From: Pedobacter heparinus DSM 2366
GTDB lineage: Bacteria; Bacteroidota; Bacteroidia; Sphingobacteriales; Sphingobacteriaceae
NCBI RefSeq assembly: GCF_000023825.1
Contig: NC_013061.1
Span: 1,736,001-1,800,000, forward strand
Reading direction: 5' to 3'
DNA length: 64,000 nt
Part shown: positions 19,001-27,234 of the stretch, piece after piece
Position numbering within the stretch: the stretch's first letter is position 1
Layout: the number at the start of each line of letters is the position of its first letter
Made by a program: the position numbers and the translations under genes
Notes under the pieces: model-generated
Database searches by the model: none
What the model was told of the DNA's origin: nothing
What the model saw: the letters and a program-made list of their open reading frames with translations, nothing else

Positions 19001-19407
19001 TGATGACCGGACTGGGTATTGTGGCCCTTGCGGGTATTGTGGTACGGAACGGGATTTTGCTGGTCGAGTTTGCAGATCTGATGGTGAGCCAGGGCATGGA
19101 AGTTAGGGAAGCGGTAATTGAAGCCGGTCGTACCCGGATGACCCCGGTATTGCTGACCGCTACAGCAACCATGCTCGGATTGATCCCGCTTGCAGTAGGT
19201 TTAAATATTGATTTTGTAACCATGTTTACAGAGCTCCATCCGCACCTTTATTTTGGCGGCGACAATGTGGCCTTCTGGGGACCATTGTCGTGGACCATTA
19301 TCTTTGGGTTAAGTTTTGCCACTTTCCTGACCCTGGTGCTGGTGCCCTGTATGTACCTGGTGGCCGATAGGAATTCGAAGAAACTAAAGTCATGGTTTAA
19401 AAAATAA
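16033..19407 (+). CDS. efflux RND transporter permease (AcrB-like, HAE1 family)
   Basis: 1124 residues, slightly longer than AcrB, with the family's twelve-helix layout: one helix, a large periplasmic loop, a block of helices, and the same again. The first helix block contains LGIVVDDAIVVVENTHR, whose paired aspartates are the proton-relay residues of RND pumps. The second block has GIVVRNGILLVEF. Two porter regions are clear (PGTSPANMENLVTKQLEKE early; the FVYVYVELPVGTD region in the middle). It exports hydrophobic or drug-like compounds by proton antiport with the adaptor and TolC upstream. A cytoplasmic HDHED stretch lies in the central loop. Confidence 0.95.
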   Translation: MKDINKEFKPSSWAIDNRTAIYVFTCLLVIAGYFSYQSLPKENFPEVIIPKIFVQTIYPGTSPANMENLVTKQLEKEIRGTLGLKKVTSSSFQDFSFITAEFNTGVDIKDAKQRIKDAVDKAKTDLPSDLPDDPVIMDINLSDLPIMYINISGDYDLKKLKEYADDIEDRVEGLKEIAGVDIVGALEPEIQINVDLKKMEAAHISFNDIAQAVSKENKTISGGSVKMDGMLRTLNIKKEFKDAEEIGNMIVKTPTGGSVYLKDIAEVKDAFKEQKSYARLYGKNVITLNVRKRSGENLIEASDKINAMLKDMKGKVIPEKLNITITGDQSDQTRITLHDLINTIVIGFILVTLILMFFMGVTNALFVALSVPLSMFIAFLSMPVLGGIFDFNFTMNMMVLFSFLLGLGIVVDDAIVVVENTHRIFDNGKVPIVQAAKTATGEVFLPVLSGTLTTLAPFFPLLFWPGIIGEFMYFLPVTLIVTLSASLVVAYIINPVFAVDFMKPHHDHEDQKPTFNKAVKRTLLIFTVLALLGYLINFGVGNFVVLLALLYLLNHFFLMGLIKKFQTVTWPKVINGYHSLITWALKRPRTMIWSTVALFFFTLILVSVVPPRVVFFPTADPNFVYVYVELPVGTDQAYTSKVIDQIEQKVTQVVGRNNPDVSSIISNVTVGVTDPQGEDQGEYSNKGKVTVAFVPFGKRTGERTVNYLDKIRNAVKGIPGAEISVAQEQGGPPTAKPISIEITGDDLDSIAVTSDRLKKFLDSRQIAGVEELKSDFQNNKPEIIFDIDRERANREGIATQDIGYALRAALFGFEVSKYRDVNDDYEINVRAMETQRNNLEALRNMKITYRDMGMNGIIRQVPISSFANIDYVNTYGGIKRKQQKRIIILSSNVLSEYNANEVVANIQTEINEFKAPDGVEIKMAGEQEEQMETAAFLGTALISALFIILIILVLQFNSISKPVVILSEILFSIIGVLLGVTIFGMELSIVMTGLGIVALAGIVVRNGILLVEFADLMVSQGMEVREAVIEAGRTRMTPVLLTATATMLGLIPLAVGLNIDFVTMFTELHPHLYFGGDNVAFWGPLSWTIIFGLSFATFLTLVLVPCMYLVADRNSKKLKSWFKK

Positions 19408-19609
19408 CCGTTCTCTTCGAAGGCTGCATAATTTGGCTCTGAAGGGAGCCAAAAGACGCTATGCCTTCTCTGAGAAGGTAATTTTTTTGCTCAAAGCATT
19501 GCGGAAGGGCCAGGTGCGTACCCTTTTTTACACAAAATATGCCTTCTCTGAAGCAGCATAGTATCTTCGAGCATCTTCAGCGCGATTATGTAGCCGCAGA
19601 AGAGAACGG
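19408..19609. repeat. 202-bp imperfect inverted-repeat element
   Basis: It begins at the first base after the RND permease stop. Arms of 25 bp at 19408-19432 and 19585-19609 are reverse complements at 21 of 25 positions (both end in CCGTTCTCTTC). Inside are a 7-bp hairpin at 19433-19452 (TTGGCTC/GAGCCAA), a palindrome at 19464-19478 (CCTTCTC-T-GAGAAGG), and a second copy of TATGCCTTCTCTGA (19460-19473 and 19538-19551) that can pair with either arm's GAAGG. No open frame is convincing. It may be a MITE/REP-like dispersed element or a structured 3' UTR. Confidence 0.6.
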
Positions 19610-19713
19610 CTTATTTTGAATTTTAACATATTTTAACATTTTAACCGCTATTTTTCTATTGCGAAAGGACAACGCTTTGTCTAATTTTCGCAGCGAATAA
19701 AAAATGGGTATAA

Positions 19714-20742
19714 ATGGAAGAAGTAACTAATATTACTGCGCATTCATCGTATGGAACTGACCTCCGTGCACTGAATGAAATGATACAAAAAGAAAGTGCA
19801 TTTATCGATCTCCTGTTTATGGAAATGGATAAAGTGATTGTTGGACAAAGATATATGGTAGAGCGGCTGATGATCGGGTTGCTGGCCGACGGGCATATTT
19901 TGCTGGAAGGGGTACCCGGCCTTGCAAAGACCCTTGCCATAAATACACTTTCTAAGGCTATAGATGCGGGCTTCAGCAGGGTACAATTTACACCAGATTT
20001 GCTTCCGGCAGATTTACTGGGAACCATGATCTATAACCAGAAGAAGGAAGAGTTCATTGTCAGAAAGGGGCCTTTGTTTTCTAATTTTATTCTTGCTGAT
20101 GAGATCAACAGGGCACCGGCTAAGGTACAGAGTGCTTTACTGGAAGCTATGCAGGAGCGGCAGGTAACGATTGGCGACAATACTTTTGAATTGCCTAAAC
20201 CTTTCCTGGTACTGGCCACCCAAAATCCGATTGAACAGGAAGGGACCTATCCGCTGCCGGAAGCACAGGTAGACAGGTTTATGCTCAAAGTGGTGATCGG
20301 TTATCCCAATAAAGAAGATGAAAAAAAGATTATGAGGGCCAATATCGCCCCTCAGGGTATGCCTAAGCCAAATGTAGTGCTTCATCCAGACGAAATTTTA
20401 AAAGCCCGTAAAGTGGTAAAAGAGGTTTATATGGATGAAAAGATTGAACAATACATCATCGATATCGTTTTTGCAACCCGTTTCCCCGATCAGTATAAAC
20501 TGGCCGATTATAAAAACCTGATCAGTTTTGGTGCCTCGCCAAGGGCCAGCATTAACCTGGCACTGGCAGCTAAAGCTTATGCATTTATTAAAAGAAGAGG
20601 ATATGTAATTCCGGAAGACGTAAGGGCCGTTTGTCATGATGTGCTGCGGCACCGTATTGGCCTGACCTATGAAGCGGAGGCAGAAGACATCAATACAGAA
20701 ACCATTATTACCGGAATATTGAATGCCATAGAAGTGCCGTAG
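19714..20742 (+). CDS. MoxR family AAA+ ATPase
   Basis: 342 residues. AAA_3 ATPase with Walker A GVPGLAKT at 66-73, Walker B ILADEINRAP near 124-133, sensor 1 in LATQNPIEQEGTYPLPEAQ, and an AAA lid with SPRASINL. MoxR proteins act as chaperone-like ATPases together with von Willebrand factor A proteins; here it heads the DUF58-Bat gene string, the usual arrangement in Bacteroidota. The next gene starts 3 bases after its stop. The upstream spacer from 19610 contains repeated AACATTTTAAC-like AT stretches. Confidence 0.95.
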   Translation: MEEVTNITAHSSYGTDLRALNEMIQKESAFIDLLFMEMDKVIVGQRYMVERLMIGLLADGHILLEGVPGLAKTLAINTLSKAIDAGFSRVQFTPDLLPADLLGTMIYNQKKEEFIVRKGPLFSNFILADEINRAPAKVQSALLEAMQERQVTIGDNTFELPKPFLVLATQNPIEQEGTYPLPEAQVDRFMLKVVIGYPNKEDEKKIMRANIAPQGMPKPNVVLHPDEILKARKVVKEVYMDEKIEQYIIDIVFATRFPDQYKLADYKNLISFGASPRASINLALAAKAYAFIKRRGYVIPEDVRAVCHDVLRHRIGLTYEAEAEDINTETIITGILNAIEVP

Positions 20743-20745
20743 TTT

Positions 20746-21621
20746 ATGGATACCAAAGATCTGTTAAAAAAAGTAAGGAAAATTGAGATCAAAACCCGGG
20801 GTTTAAGCAACCAGATTTTTTCTGGCGAATACCAGTCGGCCTTTAAAGGTCGCGGTATGGCCTTTAGCGAAGTCAGGGAATATCAGGTGGGTGACGAGAT
20901 CCGTACCATCGACTGGAACGTAACTGCCCGTTTTAACCATCCCTATGTAAAGGTGTTTGACGAGGAACGTGAAATGACAGTGATGCTGCTGGTTGATGTA
21001 AGCGGATCTAAAAACTTTGGAACACAGCTCCAGCTGAAGCAGGAGCTTGCCACTGAGGTATGTGCGGTACTTGCTTTTTCGGCCATACAGAACAACGATA
21101 AAGTAGGGGTACTCTTTTTTAGCGATAAGGTAGAGAAGTTTATTCCACCAAAAAAGGGCAGAAGCCATATTCTGATGATCATCAGGGAGCTGATCGACTT
21201 TAAGCCCGAAAACAAAGGCACGCATGTAGCCGAAGGGTTACGTTATTTTACCAGTGCAATCAAAAAGAGGTGTACCGCTTTTCTGATCTCTGATTTTATG
21301 AGCAGTCCTTTTGAAAATGAACTTAAAATAGCCAACCGGAAGCATGACCTGATTGCCCTGAGGTTATATGATGTTCATGAAGAAGAATTTCCTGACTTAG
21401 GCCTGATCCCGGTAAAGGATGAAGAAACAGGACAGATTGAGTGGATCAATACAGGGGATAAAAAGGTAAGGCATGCTTTTAAAGCTGCAGCATTGGAAAG
21501 GAACGGCAGACTGGAAGATCTTTTCAGAAGGTCGGGGGTCGACTTTACCAAAATAGGCACCCATGAATCCTATATTAAACCATTAATGACATTATTTAAG
21601 AAAAGAGAGGCCAGAAGATAA
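20746..21621 (+). CDS. DUF58 domain-containing protein
   Basis: 291 residues, no signal peptide. The DUF58 hallmark (FSEVREYQVGDEIRTIDWN) is at about 40-58, followed by a VWA-like fold with LLVDVSGSKNFG (DxSxS-type metal site) and FLISDFMSS later. DUF58 proteins nearly always pair with MoxR ATPases and VWA proteins and are thought to help them mature or insert in the membrane. It sits 3 bases after moxR and 4 bases before the next gene, inside the Bat operon. Confidence 0.93.
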   Translation: MDTKDLLKKVRKIEIKTRGLSNQIFSGEYQSAFKGRGMAFSEVREYQVGDEIRTIDWNVTARFNHPYVKVFDEEREMTVMLLVDVSGSKNFGTQLQLKQELATEVCAVLAFSAIQNNDKVGVLFFSDKVEKFIPPKKGRSHILMIIRELIDFKPENKGTHVAEGLRYFTSAIKKRCTAFLISDFMSSPFENELKIANRKHDLIALRLYDVHEEEFPDLGLIPVKDEETGQIEWINTGDKKVRHAFKAAALERNGRLEDLFRRSGVDFTKIGTHESYIKPLMTLFKKREARR

Positions 21622-21625
21622 GGAT

Positions 21626-22597
21626 ATGAAGCAGTATTTTAATTTCAGCTGGTGTTTACTGTTGTTGCTGGTAGGTATTTCCTTCAGTGGGTTGGCCCAG
21701 AACATCAAAGTACAAGCTAAACTGGACCAGACTACGATCGAACTTGGCGATCAGACCAGGCTGCATTTGATTGTTCAGCTACCTGCAAAAACGCATATAG
21801 ATTTTCCTGTTCTGGCCGACACCATTTCTTCAAAGGTACAGGTGGTGGAAATGGGCAGAACAGATACCATAGCCGATAAAAATAATCCGGGTATGGATAT
21901 CATCAGCAGAACATATACCATAACCTCTTTTGATGCCGGTCTGCATATGATTCCGGCTTATGTATTTCATAGTAAAAACGGTGATTTTAATACTGGAGCA
22001 CTTCCTTTAGAGGTGAAAGCCGTTAAGGTAGATACCACAAAGGCAATTTATGATATCAAAGAACCTTTAGCCGTTTCCTATTCTTTTATGGATTGGCTGC
22101 GCGACAACTGGAAATGGGTAGTTTTCTCGTTAATTGTTGTTTTAGCAGTTGCAGGCCTGTTGTACTATTGGATCAAAAAACGGAAAAACAAGCCTGCTCA
22201 GGTGCAGGAAGCCAGACCATTGGTTCCTCTACACACCATTGCGCTGGATAAGCTGGGTGCTTTAAGGGCTAAAAAGCTATGGGAACAAGGTCAGGTGAAA
22301 GCATATTATAGTGAGCTGAGTGATATTGTAAGGGAATATCTCGAAAAGCGGTATCCGATAAATGCGCTGGAACAAACTTCGGAAGAGATTTTCTCAGGAT
22401 TGAGGCATTTGAACATTGCTGAGCAGGATATGGACAGGTTAAAGCAGCTGCTGGTATTGGCAGACCTGGTGAAGTTTGCAAAGGAAAAGCCATTACCGGC
22501 AGCCAATGAACAGAGTATGGAAAACGCCATCAGTTTTGTAATGAATACGAAAGAAATTCCTTCTTTAACTGAAAATAAATTCAATGGGCATGTTTAG
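21626..22597 (+). CDS. BatD-like N-terminal domain membrane protein of the Bat operon
   Basis: 323 residues. A signal peptide (cleavage near LAQ at about 24-25) precedes a beta-rich periplasmic domain of about 140 residues beginning with the QAKLDQTTIELGDQ pattern seen in BatD proteins. One transmembrane helix (about 166-185) is followed by a KKRKNK basic tail and a C-terminal helical domain (YYSELSDIVREYLEKRY). It is a half-sized relative of BatD located between DUF58 and batA. The partner ATPase/VWA proteins suggest a membrane-anchored role in a periplasmic complex. It overlaps batA by 14 bases, so coupled. Confidence 0.8.
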   Translation: MKQYFNFSWCLLLLLVGISFSGLAQNIKVQAKLDQTTIELGDQTRLHLIVQLPAKTHIDFPVLADTISSKVQVVEMGRTDTIADKNNPGMDIISRTYTITSFDAGLHMIPAYVFHSKNGDFNTGALPLEVKAVKVDTTKAIYDIKEPLAVSYSFMDWLRDNWKWVVFSLIVVLAVAGLLYYWIKKRKNKPAQVQEARPLVPLHTIALDKLGALRAKKLWEQGQVKAYYSELSDIVREYLEKRYPINALEQTSEEIFSGLRHLNIAEQDMDRLKQLLVLADLVKFAKEKPLPAANEQSMENAISFVMNTKEIPSLTENKFNGHV

Positions 22598-23588
22598 TGG
22601 AATAGAATTCGCCAACCCAGGCTTTTTCTGGCTCATGCTCATCATCCCCCTGATGCTGGCCTGGTACATCTGGAGGAACAGCAAACTGCAGGGCAGTCTG
22701 AGCATGTCGGCCGTAAAGGGGTTTTCGCTGGCAAAAAGAAATGGTTATGCCATTTTAAGGCATTATGGTATCGCATTAAGGATATTAGCACTGATGGCAC
22801 TGATCATTGCGCTGGCCAGGCCACAATCGGCCTTTAGCTGGCAAAATTCAACTACCGAAGGCATTGATATTGTAATTGCAACAGATATTTCGGGCAGTAT
22901 GCTTGCTGAAGACCTTAAACCTAACCGGCTGGAAGCGGGAAAGAACATCGCCATTGATTTTATCAAAGGCCGTCCGGAAGACAGGATAGGGCTGGTTATT
23001 TTTAGTGGTGAAAGTTTTACACAATGTCCCTTAACCATAGACCACGATGTGCTGATCAATTTATTCAGCGACATCAGCAATGGAATGGTAGAAGATGGAA
23101 CGGCAATCGGGATGGGACTGGCAACTGCGGTTAACCGCTTAAAAGATAGTGAAGCCAAAAGCAAAGTGGTGATTTTGCTTACCGACGGATCAAATACTAC
23201 AGGTTCTATACCACCTTTAACTGCTGCAGAAATAGCCAAACAAATGAAGGTTAGGGTGTATACCATTGGGGTAGGTACAAAAGGCTATGCTCCATATCCG
23301 GTAAAAACACCTTTTGGTACACAATACCAGCAGGTACCTGTAACCATTGATGAAGGCGTGCTCTCGAAGATTGCGGGCATAACAGGAGGAAAGTACTTCC
23401 GTGCTACCAATAACGAGAAGCTGAAAGAGATTTACCAGCAGATAGATAAGCTGGAAAGGGCCAAGATTGCAGTGACCCAATACCACAAAAAAACAGAACG
23501 CTTTTTACCTTTTGCCCTTATTGCATTGGTTTTACTGCTATTGGAGTTTTTATTAAGAAATACAGTTTTTAAAGGAGCCTTAACTTAA
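22584..23588 (+). CDS. batA: VWA domain-containing protein BatA
   Basis: 334 residues. Two N-terminal membrane helices (about 10-27 and 57-77) precede a von Willebrand A domain with a complete MIDAS: DISGS at about 103-107, the threonine in DGTAIGMG and the aspartate in LLTDGSN. A last membrane helix follows (FLPFALIALVLLLLEFLL). BatA with BatB forms a membrane complex linked to aerotolerance and envelope stress in Bacteroides and Francisella. It overlaps the preceding gene and precedes batB by 4 bases. Confidence 0.9.
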   Translation: MGMFSGIEFANPGFFWLMLIIPLMLAWYIWRNSKLQGSLSMSAVKGFSLAKRNGYAILRHYGIALRILALMALIIALARPQSAFSWQNSTTEGIDIVIATDISGSMLAEDLKPNRLEAGKNIAIDFIKGRPEDRIGLVIFSGESFTQCPLTIDHDVLINLFSDISNGMVEDGTAIGMGLATAVNRLKDSEAKSKVVILLTDGSNTTGSIPPLTAAEIAKQMKVRVYTIGVGTKGYAPYPVKTPFGTQYQQVPVTIDEGVLSKIAGITGGKYFRATNNEKLKEIYQQIDKLERAKIAVTQYHKKTERFLPFALIALVLLLLEFLLRNTVFKGALT

Positions 23589-23592
23589 ACAG

Positions 23593-24627
23593 ATGCTACG
23601 TTTTGAACATATAGAATTTTTATGGGGCCTGGCACTTATCCCTTTGATGGTCGTTGTTTTTTTTATGCTGCGCAGGTGGAAAAAAAAGGCCTTGGCCAAT
23701 CTGGGGAATGCTTATACCGTAAAAAAAATGATGCCAGAGGTTTCTTTTGGCCGGCAGGGATTAAAATTTGTATTTTTTGTACTGGCTTATGCGGCCCTGG
23801 TACTTGGCGCTGCCAATCCGCAGATCGGTACTAAAATAGAAGAAGCAAAGCGAAGCGGGTCCGACCTGATGATCCTGCTGGATGTATCGAACAGTATGCT
23901 GGCGGGCGACCTGGCGCCAAACCGATTGGAAAATGCGAAACGTGCAATCTCCCAGTTGATTGACAATTTGCACAACGACAGGATCGGGATTATCATTTTT
24001 GCCGGCGAGGCCTATGTACAACTGCCCATTACAACCGACTATTCTGCCGCTAAACTCTTTCTGAATAACATTACTACTGATATTGTGCCTACACAGGGCA
24101 CAGCTATTGGTGCTGCTATTGATATGGGTATGAAATCTTTTAATTTTGTGAACGGGACCAGTAAGGCCATGATTTTAATGACCGATGGGGAAAATCATGA
24201 AGACGATGCAGTTTCGGCAGCTAAACGCGCAAGCGCGAAAGATGTGGCCATTCATGTGATTGGTGTTGGTTCAGAAGAAGGGGCACCAGTCCCCATTTAT
24301 AAAAATGGTAAACCCGTAAGCTTTCATACAGACGAGGCCGGAAAAACAGTAGTGAGCAAGTTGAATGAGCAGATGTGTAAAGAAATTTCGGAGGCAGGGG
24401 ATGGTGTTTATGTAAGGGCAAGTAATGCCAACAGCGGTTTAAACATTGTGATGGACCAGGTAAATAAAATGCAAAAGAAAACTTATGACAGCAAAGCCTT
24501 TAAAAATTACGAAGACCGGTTCCAGTTTTTCCTCGGTTTATCACTACTGCTGCTGTTGCTGGAATTCTTTATTTCCAACCGGAAAAATTTAAAGTTAAGT
24601 GAGTTGAACTTGTTTGAAGTGAGGTAA
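23593..24627 (+). CDS. batB: VWA domain-containing protein BatB
   Basis: 344 residues. It is a paralogue of the preceding BatA: two N-terminal membrane helices, a VWA domain with MIDAS DVSNS at about 96-100, GTAIGAAIDMG and LMTDGEN, and a C-terminal membrane helix (FFLGLSLLLLLLEFFI). The MIDAS is complete, so metal binding is expected. In the Bat system BatA and BatB interact, and TPR proteins such as BatC and BatE complete the complex. The batC start lies 2 bases after its stop. Confidence 0.9.
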   Translation: MLRFEHIEFLWGLALIPLMVVVFFMLRRWKKKALANLGNAYTVKKMMPEVSFGRQGLKFVFFVLAYAALVLGAANPQIGTKIEEAKRSGSDLMILLDVSNSMLAGDLAPNRLENAKRAISQLIDNLHNDRIGIIIFAGEAYVQLPITTDYSAAKLFLNNITTDIVPTQGTAIGAAIDMGMKSFNFVNGTSKAMILMTDGENHEDDAVSAAKRASAKDVAIHVIGVGSEEGAPVPIYKNGKPVSFHTDEAGKTVVSKLNEQMCKEISEAGDGVYVRASNANSGLNIVMDQVNKMQKKTYDSKAFKNYEDRFQFFLGLSLLLLLLEFFISNRKNLKLSELNLFEVR

Positions 24628-24629
24628 TT

Positions 24630-25376
24630 ATGAAGCAGCTGATCATGATGGTGTATATGGTATTGTTGGGCACTGCGGCATTTGCACAGCAGGAGAAAAA
24701 ATACATCCATAAGGGAAACGAATTGTATAAACAAGGGAAATATACGGAGGCAGAGGCCAGTTACCGCAGTTCGGTAGAAAAAGCCAAATCCTCTGTTGCC
24801 GGGAATTTTAACCTGGGGGATGCACTGTACAAACAAAAGAAGTTTGACAATGCGGCCCAGAAGTTTACCGAGATTGCAGGATCATCAGAAAATAAGCAGG
24901 TAAAAGCCCAGGCCTACCACAATTTGGGAAATTCCCTGCTGGAAGCGAAAAAACTGGAAGAGAGCATAGCAGCCTATAAAAAATCGTTGCTCAATAATCC
25001 TAAGGACGATCAGACCAGGTACAATCTGGCCTATGCCCAGGAAAAGCTGAAACAACAGCAGCAGCAAAATAAAAACGATAAGAACAAGGATAAGAATAAA
25101 GATAAAAAAGACCAGCAAAACAAGGACCAGCAGGATAAAGACAAAAAGAACCAGGACAATAAAGACCAAAAAGATAAGGATAAACAGGATCAGGACAAGA
25201 AAGACCAGGATAAAAAGGACCAGCAGAACGGGCAGCAGCCCCAACCCAATCAGTTGTCTAAAGAAGATGCAGAGCGAATGCTGGAGGCCTTAAAAAATGA
25301 AGAGAAGAATACCCAGGACAAGCTGAAAAATAAAAAGGCCAAAGGGGTAAAGGGACGTATTGTTAAAGATTGGTAA
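24630..25376 (+). CDS. batC: TPR protein BatC with a charged low-complexity tail
   Basis: 248 residues. A signal peptide (MKQLIMMVYMVLLGTAAFAQ) precedes TPR units (GNELYKQGKYTEAEASYRSS; GDALYKQKKFDNAAQKFTEI; GNSLLEAKKLEESIAAYKKS). From about residue 147 to 206 it becomes almost pure Lys, Asp, Gln and Asn (KDKNKDKKDQQNK-like), then ends in SKEDAERMLEALKNEEKN, a segment found at the end of Bacteroidota BatC proteins. The tail is probably disordered. It lies between batB and batD with 2- and 13-base gaps. Confidence 0.88.
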   Translation: MKQLIMMVYMVLLGTAAFAQQEKKYIHKGNELYKQGKYTEAEASYRSSVEKAKSSVAGNFNLGDALYKQKKFDNAAQKFTEIAGSSENKQVKAQAYHNLGNSLLEAKKLEESIAAYKKSLLNNPKDDQTRYNLAYAQEKLKQQQQQNKNDKNKDKNKDKKDQQNKDQQDKDKKNQDNKDQKDKDKQDQDKKDQDKKDQQNGQQPQPNQLSKEDAERMLEALKNEEKNTQDKLKNKKAKGVKGRIVKDW

Positions 25377-25389
25377 TGGTATTTAAGAA

Positions 25390-27234
25390 ATGAAGATGAA
25401 ACGTTATATATTGTCGATGCTTTTATTGTGGACAAGCACCGTGTTTGCCACAGCAATAAAGTATGCTGATGACATAAAGGTAACTGCATCGGTCAGCAAA
25501 AGCCAGGTAGGAACCGGAGAGCATTTTGAAGTTGTCTATTCCATCAGTGGTAATGGAAATATTGAGGCTTTAACCCCTCCATCATTTAACGGTTTCCAGG
25601 TGCTGGGTGGCCCTAACCAATCCTCCAGTTTTACTTCTGTAAATGGAAGAACCTCATCCAGCATGACTTTAAGCTATGATCTGATGGCGGTTAAAGAAGG
25701 AGATTATACCATTGGCGGGGCTACACTGGTTATAAGCGGGAAGCAGTATAAAACCAATGCCGTAAAAATAAAGGTAGTTAAGGGCACTGCAGTTCCCCAA
25801 AATGCGCAGGGCAATTCGGGCGGGCGGCAGCCAGACCAGCGGGTAGAAGGCAATGCTTCAAATATAGCCAAACGCTTATTTATCCGGGCCGTAGCTAATA
25901 AAACCAATGTTTACCAGGGAGAGGGACTTGCCGTAACTTATAAACTATATACCAATATTGAACTGGTAGACAATGCACTGGATAAACTGCCGGATTTTAA
26001 TGGTTTCTGGAGTCAGGAGATCAAAAACAATGATCCAAATGTGCGCTGGGAAACAGAAACTTATCAGGGAAGCCGGTATAATGTTGCTGTTTTAAAGGAA
26101 ATTATTCTGTTTCCGGAGCGTTCGGGTAAGTTAACGCTTGATCCACTGGCCATGACTTTTCTGGTCAGACAACAGGTTTCCTCGGGCGATTCAAATGATC
26201 CTTTTGACATGTTCTTCGGATCGTATAAGGATGTGAAATACAAAATAAAAAGTTCGCCGGTTACCATTAATGTAAAGCCACTGCCTGAAACCGGTAAGCC
26301 CGAAGGCTTTGAAGGTGCCGTGGGTAATTTTTCTATTGCGGCCATAGTGGATAAGCAGGAACTGAAAGCCAATGAAGCGCTTAACTATACCTTAAAAATA
26401 ACCGGGTCAGGCAATTTAAAATTGTTGAAGGCACCTACAGTAAATTTCCCGGCTGATCTTGAAAAATACGATCCTAAGCTAACCGACCGCCTGACTGAAA
26501 GTCTGAACGGTGTTTCCGGAACCAGGGAATATGCATATTTACTGATCCCAAGGCACGAGGGCAATTATACCATCGAACCCTTAAAGTTCTCTTATTTTAA
26601 TCCCTCTACGCAAAAATATGTGACCTTATCAACAGGCTCATTTGATTTAAAAGTAGCAAAAGGTGCACCTGGGTCGAACGTTACGGCCTATTCTTCTGCA
26701 AATCAGCAGGACATCAAGATGCTGGCCAAAGACATTACCTATATTAAAACAGATATGGGCGGCCTGCATCAGAAAGGAAGTTCTTTTTACGGATCAACTG
26801 CTTATTACCTTTTACTTTGCTGTGGCCCCTTACTGTTTGCCGGTGCATTGGTCTACCGGAAACGATACAGGGAGAACAATCGTGACCAGGTGGCTGTACG
26901 CGGAAGGAATGCCAATAAAATTGCTGCTAAACACTTGGCCAGTGCAAAAAAACAATTGCTGGCCGGCCAAACAACGCTCTTTTATCAGGATGTTTACAAA
27001 GGTTTGTACCAATACCTGGGCGATAAGTTTAATATTGCAGCTGCAGAATTGAACAAAGACAATATCCGTACGCAACTGTTTGCCAGGGGTATTGACGAAC
27101 GTTTGATCAAACAGCTGGAGGAAACACTGGATTTGTGTGAAATGGCCAGGTATGCCCCGGTATCAGGAATATCCGAACAGGAAGTATTTGACAAAGCAAA
27201 GAATACCATTAATGAGATCGAGACCAATGCATAA
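25390..27234 (+). CDS. batD: BatD family protein
   Basis: 614 residues. A signal peptide is followed by repeated Ig-like beta domains (ASVSKSQVGTGEHFEVVY near the start, then ANKTNVYQGEGLAVTYKL and KQELKANEALNYTLKITG), one transmembrane helix near 473-491 (YYLLLCCGPLLFAGALVY) and a cytoplasmic helical tail of about 120 residues. This is the BatD/oxygen-tolerance layout. It follows batC and overlaps batE by 8 bases. The periplasmic part presumably supports the VWA proteins BatA/BatB; the biochemical function of BatD is not established. Confidence 0.9.
   Translation: MKMKRYILSMLLLWTSTVFATAIKYADDIKVTASVSKSQVGTGEHFEVVYSISGNGNIEALTPPSFNGFQVLGGPNQSSSFTSVNGRTSSSMTLSYDLMAVKEGDYTIGGATLVISGKQYKTNAVKIKVVKGTAVPQNAQGNSGGRQPDQRVEGNASNIAKRLFIRAVANKTNVYQGEGLAVTYKLYTNIELVDNALDKLPDFNGFWSQEIKNNDPNVRWETETYQGSRYNVAVLKEIILFPERSGKLTLDPLAMTFLVRQQVSSGDSNDPFDMFFGSYKDVKYKIKSSPVTINVKPLPETGKPEGFEGAVGNFSIAAIVDKQELKANEALNYTLKITGSGNLKLLKAPTVNFPADLEKYDPKLTDRLTESLNGVSGTREYAYLLIPRHEGNYTIEPLKFSYFNPSTQKYVTLSTGSFDLKVAKGAPGSNVTAYSSANQQDIKMLAKDITYIKTDMGGLHQKGSSFYGSTAYYLLLCCGPLLFAGALVYRKRYRENNRDQVAVRGRNANKIAAKHLASAKKQLLAGQTTLFYQDVYKGLYQYLGDKFNIAAAELNKDNIRTQLFARGIDERLIKQLEETLDLCEMARYAPVSGISEQEVFDKAKNTINEIETNA

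Noticed and set aside
25069..25240. Repeat array in batC as a CRISPR or tandem-repeat locus
   Set aside because: The units are irregular, in frame and part of a coding low-complexity tail; there are no spacers of constant length.
24885..25244. 119-codon minus-strand frame that looks like repeated membrane helices (VLVLFILI)
   Set aside because: It is the antisense of the K/D/Q-rich tail of BatC; the hydrophobicity is an artefact of reversed Lys/Asp/Gln codons.
26663..27052. 129-codon frame inside batD
   Set aside because: Shadow frame in an intact BatD gene with conserved domains across the whole length.
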